Below, piece by piece: positions 52,259 through 61,900 of a stretch of DNA of 64,000 nt. Source of the DNA: Lachnospiraceae bacterium (GTDB lineage: Bacteria; Bacillota_A; Clostridia; Lachnospirales; Lachnospiraceae); NCBI GenBank assembly GCA_017522685.1, contig JAFWYN010000029.1, forward strand, positions 65,446 to 129,445, read 5' to 3'. The notes beneath the pieces were generated by a model. The model ran no database searches, was not told where the DNA came from, and was given only the letters and a program-made list of their open reading frames with translations. Both the position numbers and the translations under genes were made by a program. Every line of letters begins with the position of its first letter. The first letter of the stretch is position 1.

Positions 52259-52264
52259 GTAATT

Positions 52265-52316
52265 TAGCAAAAAATAGCAAAGTTTTCGCATAATTTGATA
52301 AGCATAAAACGTTTTA
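52265..52316. promoter_or_regulatory. Control region of the GH43 lipoprotein: TAGCAA repeats and AAAACGTTTT palindrome
   Basis: TAGCAA at 52265 and again at 52275 form a direct repeat like that near the AraC gene. TAAAACGTTTTA (52305-52316) is a perfect palindrome with a central CG, the usual LacI-family form; a related palindrome lies before the GH3 gene. TTGATA at 52295 may be a -35 box, but no good -10 at standard spacing is seen. Confidence 0.5.
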
Positions 52317-52358
52317 CTGTGTTACGATAGAGGTGTAATCAGGAAGGAGAATCTTAAG

Positions 52359-54002
52359 ATGCAAAGAAAAAGATATCGAATCAGACTGATGATGGTTTGT
52401 ATGCTTGGAGTATTGCTTCTGAGCGCTTGCGGTAAGACGGATGAACCGCAGCAGGGGAGTACGGAAGCAACCAATATTCAGGAGACGGATGCAAGCGGGC
52501 AAACAGAGAATGTGGAAACGGAGGGCGAAGAAATGAAGAAAGAAATGACTACCGCAGATTTTGAAGAAATGTTTAAGGGTGTAAGAACGGCTATTCCGGC
52601 AAAGGGAATGAATGACACAAACCCTATTATGACCCAGAAATACGGTGCAGACCCCTATGCCATGGTATATGGTGACACAGTGTATTTCTACATGACTGCA
52701 GATGCTTATGAGTATGATGCAGCAGGCAATATTATTGAAAATTCTTATCAGAAGATTAAGACCTTAAATGTGGTATCTACCAAGGATATGATTAACTTTG
52801 AGGACCATGGTGAGGTACAGGTAACCAAGAGTGCGAAATGGGCCAATAATTCCTGGGCACCCGCAGCTGCTTGGAAGAATATTGACGGCAAGGATAAGTT
52901 CTTCTTATACTTTGCAGATGCAGGCGGCGGAATCGGTGTATTATCCGCAGACAGCCCCTTGGGACCTTTCACGGATCCTATCGGAAAGGGTCTTATCCGC
53001 AGAGATATGCCTAATTGCGGCAATGTGCTTTGGTTATTCGACCCTGCAGTGCTGGTGGATGATGACGGCAAGGCTTATATCTACTTCGGTGGCGGTGTAC
53101 CTGAGGACAAGATATCCGATCCCGGTACCGGCAGAGTGGCACTGCTTGGGGATGATATGATCAGTATCGTAGGAGAGGCTGTAAGAATTGACGTTCCTTA
53201 TTTGTTTGAGGATTCCGGTATTCATAAGTTTAATAACAAATATTATTATACTTACTGTACCAACTGGCAGGTAGACCAGGCCGGAACCGATAAATACGGC
53301 TTCCACAATGCAGAAATCGCATGTCTGGAAAGTGACAGTCCCATGGGACCTTTTACTTATAAGGAGACTATTTTGGACAATCCCGGTAAGTACATTGGCT
53401 GGTACGGCAACAACCATCACTGCGTATTTACCTTTAAGGGCAGATGGTACATGACCTATCACAGCCGTGTGCTGGAGAAGAAGCTGGGCATAGAGCATGG
53501 TTATCGTATCACCAATATCAATGAATTCACCATTCAGGAGGATGGTACCATCGGTAAGATCAGTCAGCTGTTAATCGGGCGTGAGCAGTTGGAATGGGTG
53601 AATCCTTATGAAGAAAACAATGCTACCAAGGTAGCCCTTATGAGTGGCTTAAATACTGTGGCAGCAGATGAGCAGGCAGTTACCACCGGTTGCGGTACCT
53701 ATGCACTTGCAGAAGTGAAATCCGGCGCGTTTGTAAAGGTACAGGGTGTGGACTTTGGTGAGACTGCACCGAAGAAGTTTATTGCACGCATTAAGAATAA
53801 CAATGCAGAAATGGGTGCCATTGCCCTGCGTAGCGGTCAGCTGTCAGCAGATGCATTTGGCTATTTGGCAATAGATGAAACTACCGGTGAAGAATTCGTA
53901 GAATTTACTGCGGAATTGATTGCAGATGTTACCGGAGTGCAGGATTTATTCCTGGTATTTAGCGGCGAAGGCTTTGAAGTATTGTCTTGGCGCTTCGAAT
54001 AG
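52359..54002 (+). CDS. Extracellular GH43 lipoprotein with CBM6-like domain
   Basis: A 547-residue lipoprotein (lipobox LLSAC) with a Thr/Glu-rich linker (about 27-60), a GH43 propeller (about 85-400) and a C-terminal CBM6-like beta-sandwich (about 425-547, VKVQGVDFGETAPKKF to LSWRFE). Catalytic motifs: base Asp in YGADPYAMV, Asp in LFDPAVLVDDDG and Glu in FEDSGIHKF. This group contains arabinofuranosidases and xylan-active enzymes. It is the only glycosidase here with an export signal, so it trims side chains or ends on the cell surface before import. Confidence 0.87.
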   Translation: MQRKRYRIRLMMVCMLGVLLLSACGKTDEPQQGSTEATNIQETDASGQTENVETEGEEMKKEMTTADFEEMFKGVRTAIPAKGMNDTNPIMTQKYGADPYAMVYGDTVYFYMTADAYEYDAAGNIIENSYQKIKTLNVVSTKDMINFEDHGEVQVTKSAKWANNSWAPAAAWKNIDGKDKFFLYFADAGGGIGVLSADSPLGPFTDPIGKGLIRRDMPNCGNVLWLFDPAVLVDDDGKAYIYFGGGVPEDKISDPGTGRVALLGDDMISIVGEAVRIDVPYLFEDSGIHKFNNKYYYTYCTNWQVDQAGTDKYGFHNAEIACLESDSPMGPFTYKETILDNPGKYIGWYGNNHHCVFTFKGRWYMTYHSRVLEKKLGIEHGYRITNINEFTIQEDGTIGKISQLLIGREQLEWVNPYEENNATKVALMSGLNTVAADEQAVTTGCGTYALAEVKSGAFVKVQGVDFGETAPKKFIARIKNNNAEMGAIALRSGQLSADAFGYLAIDETTGEEFVEFTAELIADVTGVQDLFLVFSGEGFEVLSWRFE

Positions 54003-54015
54003 TTCTAAAAATATG

Positions 54016-54044
54016 TCACCGGCGTCCGATTACGGCGCCGGTGA
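54016..54044 (+). repeat. Intergenic stem between GH43 genes
   Basis: Perfect 9-bp stem TCACCGGCG (54016-54024) / CGCCGGTGA (54036-54044), without a T-tract. It may be an mRNA processing or stability stem or a weak terminator. Confidence 0.5.
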
Positions 54045-54068
54045 TGGTGTATACAAGGAGAAAGTATT

Positions 54069-55736
54069 ATGGCTTATTTATTGAGTTATACCAGATTGCC
54101 TATTGATAACATATTGTACGACCCCAGACTGGCATACAGTATGCATCTGGCACTTAGTGAGGATGGCAAAAGTTATAAGGCACTAAATCATAATTCCGGC
54201 GTGTTGTTTGTGAAGGCTACGGACAATGAAGATGGTTCCGTAACTCCCTGGAGCCTTGTGGAGCCTGTGATGTTTGCGACGGAAGATGGCTATGGCGTAC
54301 TGGCAAGACGTGTCGGTAGCGAAGGGGATGAGGACCCTGAGAGTGAAGGAAAGCGCCTGTACTTTACCACCAAGGATTTGCTGGAATATACGGAAGTGGG
54401 CTTTGTGACCGAGGTAGAGGCACAGGAAATGTTGGCCGGTGCGCCAAAACTTCCCGTACCGAAGGCAGAAGATTTGGATATCCTGGGAGCAGTACCCTCC
54501 CATGTATTGGAGATTCCTGAAAACGTGGCTGACAGACTTCGTAAGAAGCTGATTACCCCCGTAAACTGTGGTGTAGAATTCCCGGCGCAGGTGAAGGCTT
54601 CTTCCCCGGAAGAACTGGCACAGTACAAGGCATCTTCACTGTTTACCGACGGCACTAAGGTGGGGCGCAAGGTGGACTGGGATTTGTCCGCAGTGGATTT
54701 TGGCACTCCTGGTACTTACAACATAAAGGGACGCATCCATCAGGAGCATTTTGAATTCCCGGTGGCATTTAACCGTGCAGACCCTTGTGTGGGGAAGTGG
54801 AATGGTAAGTACTATTTCATAGCTACAAATGATGCGGACGGCAATCATACTTTATATATCAGAGAGTCAGACACTTTGACCGGACTGGTGGATGCAGAAG
54901 AAATCCTGCTTTTGGATTCCACCACTTTTGAAGGAATCGGCGGTCTTCTTTGGGCACCGGAATTCCATGAAATAGATGGCAGGTGGTACATCTTCCATGC
55001 AGCCACTCCAGGTGAATTTTTCTGGGAGGAAAGTCATGTAATGGCGCTGCGTGAAGGCGGTAATCCGGTGAATCGAGCGGACTGGTCCGCACCCAAACGA
55101 GTGGTGAAGGCTGATGGCACCAATATCTGTGAGGAAGGCAAAGAAATCACTTTGGATATGACTGTTTTTGACTGGGAGGGCGAATATTATGCCATCTGGT
55201 CTCAGAGACAGTTTTTGCCCAAGGATTTAGGTGCCTGGTTATACATTGCCAAGATCAATCCCAAGGAGCCATGGAAGCTGGCCAGTGAGCCGGTGGTACT
55301 TCTAAAGCCCGATTACGGCTGGTCCAATAACCACACCTTCGTGGTAGAAGGTCCCTTTGCATTGCCTAAGGAGAATATCCTGTATATCACCTTCTCCGGC
55401 GCAGCAGTGGATACTTCCTATGTGGTAGGTCTTTTAAGTATTCCTAAGGGAAAGGATTTATTGGACCCTAAGAACTGGAAGCAGGGCAATTACCCTATTC
55501 TTACCGCCAGAAGCGTGGAGGGAGAATACGGAACAGGGCATAACGCTTATGTAACAGACGAGGACGGCACTATCTGGAATACCTACCATGCCCGTCCCGG
55601 TGTGGAAGGAGTGCGAAGCAGCGGTATCCGTCGTGTGCATTTTGATGTAGACGGAGCACCTATGCTGGATGTAACGGAAGAGCTGGATTTGTTGGAAGAA
55701 TATGCTACTGTAGAGACACAGGTTGTAGTATCTTAG
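54069..55736 (+). CDS. GH43-family enzyme with extra N-terminal domain, cytosolic
   Basis: A 555-residue protein without signal peptide. Residues about 240-520 form a GH43 propeller with base Asp in NRADPCVGKW, Asp in ITLDMTVFDWEGEYYAIW and Glu in FVVEGPFALP. The N-terminal 230 residues hold propeller-like strands (MHLALSEDGKSYKAL, PVMFATEDGYGVLARR, KRLYFTTKDLLEY) and a short domain with PVNCGVEFPAQVKASSPEEL, as in some GH43 arabinofuranosidases. Likely removes arabinose from imported oligomers. AAGGAG precedes the ATG; a terminator-like stem follows. Confidence 0.82.
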   Translation: MAYLLSYTRLPIDNILYDPRLAYSMHLALSEDGKSYKALNHNSGVLFVKATDNEDGSVTPWSLVEPVMFATEDGYGVLARRVGSEGDEDPESEGKRLYFTTKDLLEYTEVGFVTEVEAQEMLAGAPKLPVPKAEDLDILGAVPSHVLEIPENVADRLRKKLITPVNCGVEFPAQVKASSPEELAQYKASSLFTDGTKVGRKVDWDLSAVDFGTPGTYNIKGRIHQEHFEFPVAFNRADPCVGKWNGKYYFIATNDADGNHTLYIRESDTLTGLVDAEEILLLDSTTFEGIGGLLWAPEFHEIDGRWYIFHAATPGEFFWEESHVMALREGGNPVNRADWSAPKRVVKADGTNICEEGKEITLDMTVFDWEGEYYAIWSQRQFLPKDLGAWLYIAKINPKEPWKLASEPVVLLKPDYGWSNNHTFVVEGPFALPKENILYITFSGAAVDTSYVVGLLSIPKGKDLLDPKNWKQGNYPILTARSVEGEYGTGHNAYVTDEDGTIWNTYHARPGVEGVRSSGIRRVHFDVDGAPMLDVTEELDLLEEYATVETQVVVS

Positions 55737-55742
55737 AAAGAA

Positions 55743-55777
55743 GAAAGGGTTTGCTGAGGTTTTCAGCAAATCCTTTC
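55743..55777 (+). terminator. Hairpin after the cytosolic GH43
   Basis: GAAAGGGTTTGCTGA (55743-55757) pairs with TCAGCAAATCCTTTC (55763-55777) with one G:U. The A- and T-rich ends give it terminator form. Confidence 0.7.
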
Positions 55778-55850
55778 AGATTATAGACAAAGTAGATATT
55801 GAGGCACGTCCCTGTATAATCAATGAAAGATTATGCAGAGACTATTTCCA

Positions 55851-56112
55851 TGCCCTTTGGGCAAAAACTACTTTTTCGTAGTTTCTATGCCCAATAAAAT
55901 GGCGGTTAGAATGGAAAAAAGTGGCGAAAATGGCTTGTTTGGGCATAGATGTGCCAAAGTAGATAGTTCTATGCCCAAAGAGAAGGTGCTTTTGTGGGCA
56001 GTATTTTGGGAATTTGTTATGGTATGCCCAAAGGATGTGTGTATTAGGTTTTGCTACAGAGTTATAGGTGAATTATTGGGCATTGGTGTGGATTATTATG
56101 AACTGGTGCCCA
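55851..56112. repeat. Intergenic array B: eight alternating half-sites (TGCCCA type)
   Basis: Half-sites TGGGCA/TGCCCA alternate at 55858, 55888, 55940, 55972, 55995, 56025, 56077 and 56107 (steps 30, 52, 32, 23, 30, 52, 30), the same plan as array A at 14204-14458. An extra TGCCC at 55851 forms a palindrome with the first site. All eight carry the C/G version of the motif that is T/A in array A. The 500-nt gap 55737-56232 holds no credible gene. TATAAT at 55815 could start transcription through the array, but its -35 is poor. Confidence 0.85.
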
Positions 56113-56166
56113 ATATGCTAATTAATGGATAAGTGGAATATATTTTCAGTTTGCAGGTGTATCGCC

Positions 56167-56211
56167 ATGCCGACAGGTTCGTAAGCTTGCGCTTACTCAC
56201 TGTCGCGGCGT
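56167..56211. repeat. REP-like hairpin near the desulfoferrodoxin gene
   Basis: GTAAGC-TTGC-GCTTAC (56181-56196) forms the tip and CGACAG / CTGTCG (56171-56176, 56200-56205) the base of a branched or bulged stem, extended by GCC/GGC. The loop style resembles the hairpins at 17193 and 32213. Confidence 0.55.
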
Positions 56212-56232
56212 TCGCCTACTGTTTTCAGGAAA

Positions 56233-56601
56233 TTACTTTTTCCAAAGTCCGTGCAGATTGCAGTATTCATAAGCGGCGATGAATTCCTCACCCTCTGCAA
56301 GGCAGAACTCTGCGCGGGGTTTATCCGTGTAGTCCAATTGGATTCTGTGGCTGCCCTTTGTGGTTTCGATGGCAATCCACTGGATGTAGTGAGCTTCCAC
56401 CATGGGATGCTCCACAGAGCCTACTTCCACGGTGACTTTACATCCGTCTATAGTAACAACAGGCACATGCTTTTCGTGTGCTCCGTCACTGGTTCCTGGT
56501 ACCAGCTCAGTCATTTTCTGACCGCAACACATCACGGGAACACCGCTTTCCTTTACGTATTCAATGATATTTCCGCAATGCTCGCAAATAAAATACTTCA
56601 T
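56233..56601 (-). CDS. Desulfoferrodoxin (superoxide reductase)
   Basis: A 122-residue two-iron protein that reduces superoxide in the cytoplasm of anaerobes. The N-terminal desulforedoxin-like centre has C-x2-C (ICEHCG) and the CC pair (VMCCGQK). The C-terminal catalytic iron site has His in HEKHVPVV, HPMVEAHYIQW and Cys/His in YCNLHGLW. Start ATG 56601 is preceded by GGAGGG; five earlier codons overlap that site. It is transcribed away from the GH3 gene and is the only gene of the window's last 23 kb that is unrelated to glycans. Confidence 0.93.
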   Translation of the reverse strand: MKYFICEHCGNIIEYVKESGVPVMCCGQKMTELVPGTSDGAHEKHVPVVTIDGCKVTVEVGSVEHPMVEAHYIQWIAIETTKGSHRIQLDYTDKPRAEFCLAEGEEFIAAYEYCNLHGLWKK

Positions 56602-56730
56602 GTTTAAACCCTCCAATGCTTTATAAATTATATGTGAGGATATACTTTTACATCCCTATTTATTATAACACTTTTACAGTCTTTTTTAAAGCAATACTTG
56701 ATTGAAACATAGCATAAAGTGAGAAGCAAT

Positions 56731-56788
56731 AAAAAACGTTTTTTGATAAAATGAGTATAAAAATGAAGTACTATGTTCGACACGAACA
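56731..56788. promoter_or_regulatory. Control region of the GH3 gene with two palindromes
   Basis: AAAAAACGTTTTTT (56731-56744), a perfect palindrome with central CG, overlaps a TTGATA (-35 candidate, 56743-56748). TGTTCG-ACA-CGAACA (56774-56788) is a second perfect palindrome close to the probable start point. The first shares AAAACGTTTT with the site at 52305. Confidence 0.55.
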
Positions 56789-56816
56789 AACCATAATTTC
56801 AAGGAGGAAATTTGTA

Positions 56817-58943
56817 ATGAATCGTGAGATTGCGAAACAAAGAGCAAAAGAATTAGTAGCACAGATGACTCTGGAGGAAAAGGCTTGTCAGCTTCGTTAT
56901 GATGCACCTGCCATTCCCAGATTGAATGTGCCTGCATACAACTGGTGGAACGAAGGTTTACACGGTGTGGCACGTGCCGGCGTGGCAACCAGCTTCCCTC
57001 AGGCTATCGGTATGGCAGCTACCTTTGATAAGGAGCTTTTAGGTGATGTGGCTAACGTAATCGGTGTGGAAGGCCGTGCAAAGTACAATGCGTATGCTGC
57101 AGAAGAGGATAGAGATATTTACAAGGGTCTGACCTTCTGGTCACCGAATGTAAATATTTTCCGTGATCCCAGATGGGGAAGAGGTCATGAGACCTATGGT
57201 GAAGACCCTTATCTGACCGGAGAATTAGGAGAGGCATTTGTAAAGGGCTTGCAGGGCGACGGCGAATATATGCAGGCAGCAGCTTGTGCAAAGCACTTTG
57301 CAGTACATTCCGGTCCGGAAGCGCTTCGTCATTCCTTTGACGCTGTAGCAAATGACAAGGATTTGTGGGAAACCTATTTGCCTGCTTTTGAGAAGCTGGT
57401 AAAGAAGGCTGATGTAGAGGCAGTGATGGGTGCTTACAACCGTACCAACGGTGAGCCCTGCTGTGGTAGTAAGGCATTGATGGAAGATATTTTACGTGGT
57501 CAGTGGGAGTTCCAGGGTCACTATGTATCTGACTGTTGGGCAGTAAGAGACTTCCATACCAACCATATGGTAACCGCTACTGCTGAGGAATCTGCAGCAT
57601 TGGCATTAAAGACCGGCTGTGATGTAAACTGCGGTAATACCTACTTACATATGATTTCTGCTTATGAGCAGGGGCTGGTAACCGAAGAGGATATCACCAT
57701 TGCAGCAGAGAGATTGTTTACTACCCGTTTCCTCTTAGGTTTATTTGATGAAACCGAGTATGACAAGATTGGTTTTGATAAGATTGAATGCAAGGAGCAT
57801 TTAGAACTGGCTGATAAGGCTACCGCCGAGGGTGTGGTTCTTTTGAAGAACAATGGTATCTTACCTTTGAAGAAGGATGAAATCAAGTCCATCGGTGTAA
57901 TCGGACCTAACGCAAACAGCCGTGTAGCCCTGATTGGTAACTATCATGGAACTTCTTCCAGATACATCACCGTATTGGAAGGTATTCAGGATGCAGTGAA
58001 TGAAGACACCAGAGTATACTTCTCTGAAGGCTGTCACTTATTCCGTGACAAGGTAGAGCATCTGGGCTGGAGACAGGATCGTATTTCCGAGGCAGTAGCT
58101 GTTGCAAAGAACAGTGATGTAGTAGTACTTTGTGTCGGTTTGGATGAGACTCTGGAAGGGGAAGAAGGTGATACCGGTAACAGCTATGCTTCCGGTGATA
58201 AGGTGGATTTACTTCTTCCTGAAGTACAGAGAGAATTAATCGAAGCAGTGATGAAGGTGGGCAAGCCTACCATCGTGCTGAATATGACCGGTAGTGCTAT
58301 GGACTTACGTTTTGAGCAGGAGCATGCAGATGCGATTATGCAGGTATGGTATCCCGGTGCAAGAGGCGGTAAGGTGATTGCAGATATGCTCTTTGGTGAG
58401 ATTTCTCCTTCCGGTAAGCTTCCTATTACCTTCTATAATGATACAGCAGATTTGCCTGATTTCGAGGATTACTCCATGAAGGGCAGAACCTACAAGTATC
58501 TCACCGCTACTCCTTTATATCCCTTCGGATATGGTTTGAGCTATGGTGATGCAGATATTACCGCTGTGGAAGTAAACGGTCAGGCAGTGGCAGCAGGCGC
58601 CAAGGTTGCTTATGCGGAGGATATGAAGGTTTGTGTGGAAATCACCAATAAGAGCAACATGGCTTTGGCTGAAGTTGTTCAGATTTATATCAAGGATAAT
58701 GATTCTGCGTTTGCACCTACCAATGGTAAGCTTTGCGGATTTGCAAGAGTGAACATGAAGGCAGGCGAAACCGTAAAGGTTTGTGTACCTATGGATGAAG
58801 ACGCATTTACAGTAGTAAATGATGCCGGTAAGAAGGCGAAAGACGGCAAGAACTTTACCGTAAGCGTAGGCTTTGGTCAGGCGGATGCCCGTACCAAAGA
58901 ATTAACCGGTAAGGAAGCTTTTTGTTTTAACGTTGAGGGTTAA
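56817..58943 (+). CDS. GH3 beta-xylosidase-type enzyme
   Basis: A 708-residue cytosolic glycosidase. (beta/alpha)8 domain with YNWWNEGLHGVARAG, DPRWGRGHETYGEDPYL, AAACAKHFAVHSGPE and nucleophile Asp239 in GHYVSDCWAV; alpha/beta sandwich domain (about 360-560, VIGPNANSRVALIGNYHG, PGARGGKVIADMLFG); fibronectin III-like C-terminal domain (about 600-700). The opening motifs place it with GH3 beta-xylosidases (bacterial Xyl3A type) rather than beta-glucosidases; arabinosidase side activity is possible. Start ATG 56817 follows AAGGAGG; the frame is open 22 codons further. Confidence 0.92.
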   Translation: MNREIAKQRAKELVAQMTLEEKACQLRYDAPAIPRLNVPAYNWWNEGLHGVARAGVATSFPQAIGMAATFDKELLGDVANVIGVEGRAKYNAYAAEEDRDIYKGLTFWSPNVNIFRDPRWGRGHETYGEDPYLTGELGEAFVKGLQGDGEYMQAAACAKHFAVHSGPEALRHSFDAVANDKDLWETYLPAFEKLVKKADVEAVMGAYNRTNGEPCCGSKALMEDILRGQWEFQGHYVSDCWAVRDFHTNHMVTATAEESAALALKTGCDVNCGNTYLHMISAYEQGLVTEEDITIAAERLFTTRFLLGLFDETEYDKIGFDKIECKEHLELADKATAEGVVLLKNNGILPLKKDEIKSIGVIGPNANSRVALIGNYHGTSSRYITVLEGIQDAVNEDTRVYFSEGCHLFRDKVEHLGWRQDRISEAVAVAKNSDVVVLCVGLDETLEGEEGDTGNSYASGDKVDLLLPEVQRELIEAVMKVGKPTIVLNMTGSAMDLRFEQEHADAIMQVWYPGARGGKVIADMLFGEISPSGKLPITFYNDTADLPDFEDYSMKGRTYKYLTATPLYPFGYGLSYGDADITAVEVNGQAVAAGAKVAYAEDMKVCVEITNKSNMALAEVVQIYIKDNDSAFAPTNGKLCGFARVNMKAGETVKVCVPMDEDAFTVVNDAGKKAKDGKNFTVSVGFGQADARTKELTGKEAFCFNVEG

Positions 58944-58992
58944 TAATATAACTTAGGTTTGAAGTGATTTGATAGGATAAGAGGATAAGCGA

Positions 58993-61900
58993 ATGGCTGC
59001 AAAGAAACTATTTAATCAGGATTGGACCTTCTTAAAGACAGCTCTGGAAACAGGGCTGTCTGATATTAAGGAGAGAAAAGCAGAATTTAAAGCAGTGGAT
59101 ATTCCCCATGACTGGCTGATTTATCAGGTGAAGGATTTGTATGAAGACAGTACCGGCTGGTATCGTAAGGTGATTACAAAAGAAAGTCTGGGACTGGAAG
59201 AGGGTGGCAGAGCCATTCTTTGCTTTGACGGTGTATATATGGATTCCACCCTTTATGTGAATGAACAAAAGGTGGGCGACTGGAAATATGGCTATTCTGC
59301 TTTTGAGTTTGATATTACAGACTATTTGCAGGAGGGGGAGAACGAATTGCTGATGCAGGTGCGTTTTCAGTCTCCTAACAGCCGCTGGTATTCCGGCGCA
59401 GGGATTTACCGACATGTATGGCTGAAGATTTGTCCGGCTGTGTATTTGCCTCTGGACGGTACCTATGTGCATACAGAGTATTTGGGAGATGGTAGGTATC
59501 TTTTGGATGTGGAAACGGAAGCAGAAGGGGCATTGAATGAGGATGTTACTTGTGTATATAAGCTGTATTACAAGGGAGAGCTTGCTTGGAGCTTTCAAGG
59601 GGTGCGGGCACAGGAAAAGCTGTTTTGCCTGCAGACAGAGTTTGCGGCACCGAAGGAATGGAGCCTGGAGGAACCAAACTGCTATGAACTGGTAGTAGAG
59701 CTGCTTAGGGACGACCGAGCAGTAGATACGGACCGCATGACCATAGGGTTCCGTCGCCTTCATTTTGACCCGGATAAAGGGTTCTTCTTAAATGAAAAGT
59801 ACGTGAAAATAAACGGTATCTGCGAGCATCACGATTTCGGATGCTTAGGTGCAGCCTTCCATAAGGAGGCCATGCGGCGCAAGTTTCATATATTGCGTAC
59901 CATGGGCGTCAATGCCCTTCGTACCAGTCACAATATGCCGGCCAAGGAAGTCATGGAGCTGGCGGATGAGATGGGCTTTCTGGTGCTTAGCGAAGCCTTT
60001 GATATGTGGGAAAGACCCAAGACGGACTATGATTACGGACGATTTTTCAAAGAATGGGCAGAAAAGGACGTTCGTTCCTGGATTCGTCGGGATCGCAATC
60101 ACCCCTCTCTTTTCCTGTGGTCCATCGGCAATGAAATCTATGATACCCATGCGGATGCTTACGGGCAGGAGATTACAAGAAGACTTATGGGCTTTGTGCA
60201 GGAGCATGACCCCAAGGGCAATGCCAAGATTACCATCGGCTCCAACTATATGCCCTGGGAGAACGCACAGAAGTGTGCGGACATCGTGAAAATGGCGGGC
60301 TATAATTACGCTGAAAAATGCTATCCGGACCATCATAAGGAGCATCCGGACTGGGTGATTTACGGTAGCGAAACCGCTTCCCTGGTGCATAGCCGCGGGG
60401 TGTACAAATTCCCCTATAGCCAGTCCATGCTTTCCGACGAGGATGAACAATGCTCCGCTTTAGGCAATTCCAATACCAGTTGGGGTGCTAAAAGTATCGA
60501 GGACTGCATAACAATAGATAGGGACACAGAATTCTCCTTCGGACAGTTTTTGTGGACCGGCTTTGATTATATTGGGGAACCCACCCCTTATCACACCAAG
60601 AATTCTTATTTCGGACAGCTGGATACGGCAGGCTTTCCTAAGGATTCTTACTATGTATTCCGCAGTGCCTGGACCGATGTGAAAGAAGCACCCATGGTTC
60701 ATGTGTACCCTTATTGGGACTTTAATGAAGGACAGGCAGTGGACGTGAGAGCCTGTACCAACGGATGTGCTGTGGAGCTTTTTGTAAACGGTGTATCACA
60801 GGGAAAGCAGGAAATCGACCATGTCAATGGGAAAGAAGTCCAGGGCACCTGGCAGGTGGCTTATGAACCCGGCCGGATTACCGCAGTGGCTTATGATGAA
60901 ACGAGCGCGGAAATCGCCAGAGAAACCCGTTATTCCTTTAAAGATGGGGTGAAGCTTAGTATACAGGCGAACAAGCAGGAGCTTTGTGCAGATGGTGAGG
61001 ATTTGGTATTTCTGGAAATCAGCGTGCTGGATGAGGACAATCATCCCGTAGAGAATGCCATGAATTATGTGGAGGTGCTGGTGACAGGTGCCGGCAGACT
61101 ATTAGGCTTGGACAACGGTGACAGTACGGATTATGACGAATATAAGGGGAATGTAAGAAAACTCTTTAACGGCAAACTTTTGGCGGTGGTAGCATCTAAA
61201 CAAACGACCGGAGAAATCATCGTAACCGTAAACAGTAAAGGGCTGGAATCAGCTTCTCTTACCTTAAAAGCAGAATCGGCACCGGTGCGACCGGGAAGTT
61301 GTGCGACCGAGAATCTGATGGATGCACCTATGGAGCTGCCGGATAGGGTTCCGGTGCGTAGGATTGCGATTCAGGCTTTGGAAGGAACAGTTTTAAGCCA
61401 GGAAAGAAGTAGTATGATACTGGAGGCAAAGGTGCTTCCGGCAAATGCAACTGACAAGGATGTCACATGGAAGGCGGTAAATGACAACGGTATCGAAATC
61501 TCTTTTGTCAAGCTGGAGGTTTTGGAAAACAAGGACGGTGTCAGCCGCGCCCGGATTACGGCTTTGGGCGATGGGGCATTTCAGGTCAGATGTTTCTCAA
61601 AGAGCGGTACGGATAAGGTGAAGGTTATTTCCCAGCTTGGATTTGTGGCAGAAGGACTGGGACAGGCATTTATAAGTCCGTATGAATTTGTATCCGGAGG
61701 ATTGTTTGCTAAAACCATGGGTGATGTGGGGAACGGTAACGAAAAAGGCTTTTCTACAGCCAGAGAAGGCTTCAGCGGTGCAGTTTTCGAGAATCTGGAC
61801 TTTGGGGATTTCGGTTCGGATGAAATCACCATACCGGTATTTGCCCTGGACAGTGCAGAATATAGGATAGAGCTTTGGGAAGGTGACCCTTTACAGGGCG

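Noticed and set aside
55833..56132. 99-residue open frame through array B
   Set aside because: No ribosome site before the ATG, no recognisable motif, and it simply traverses the TGCCCA array.
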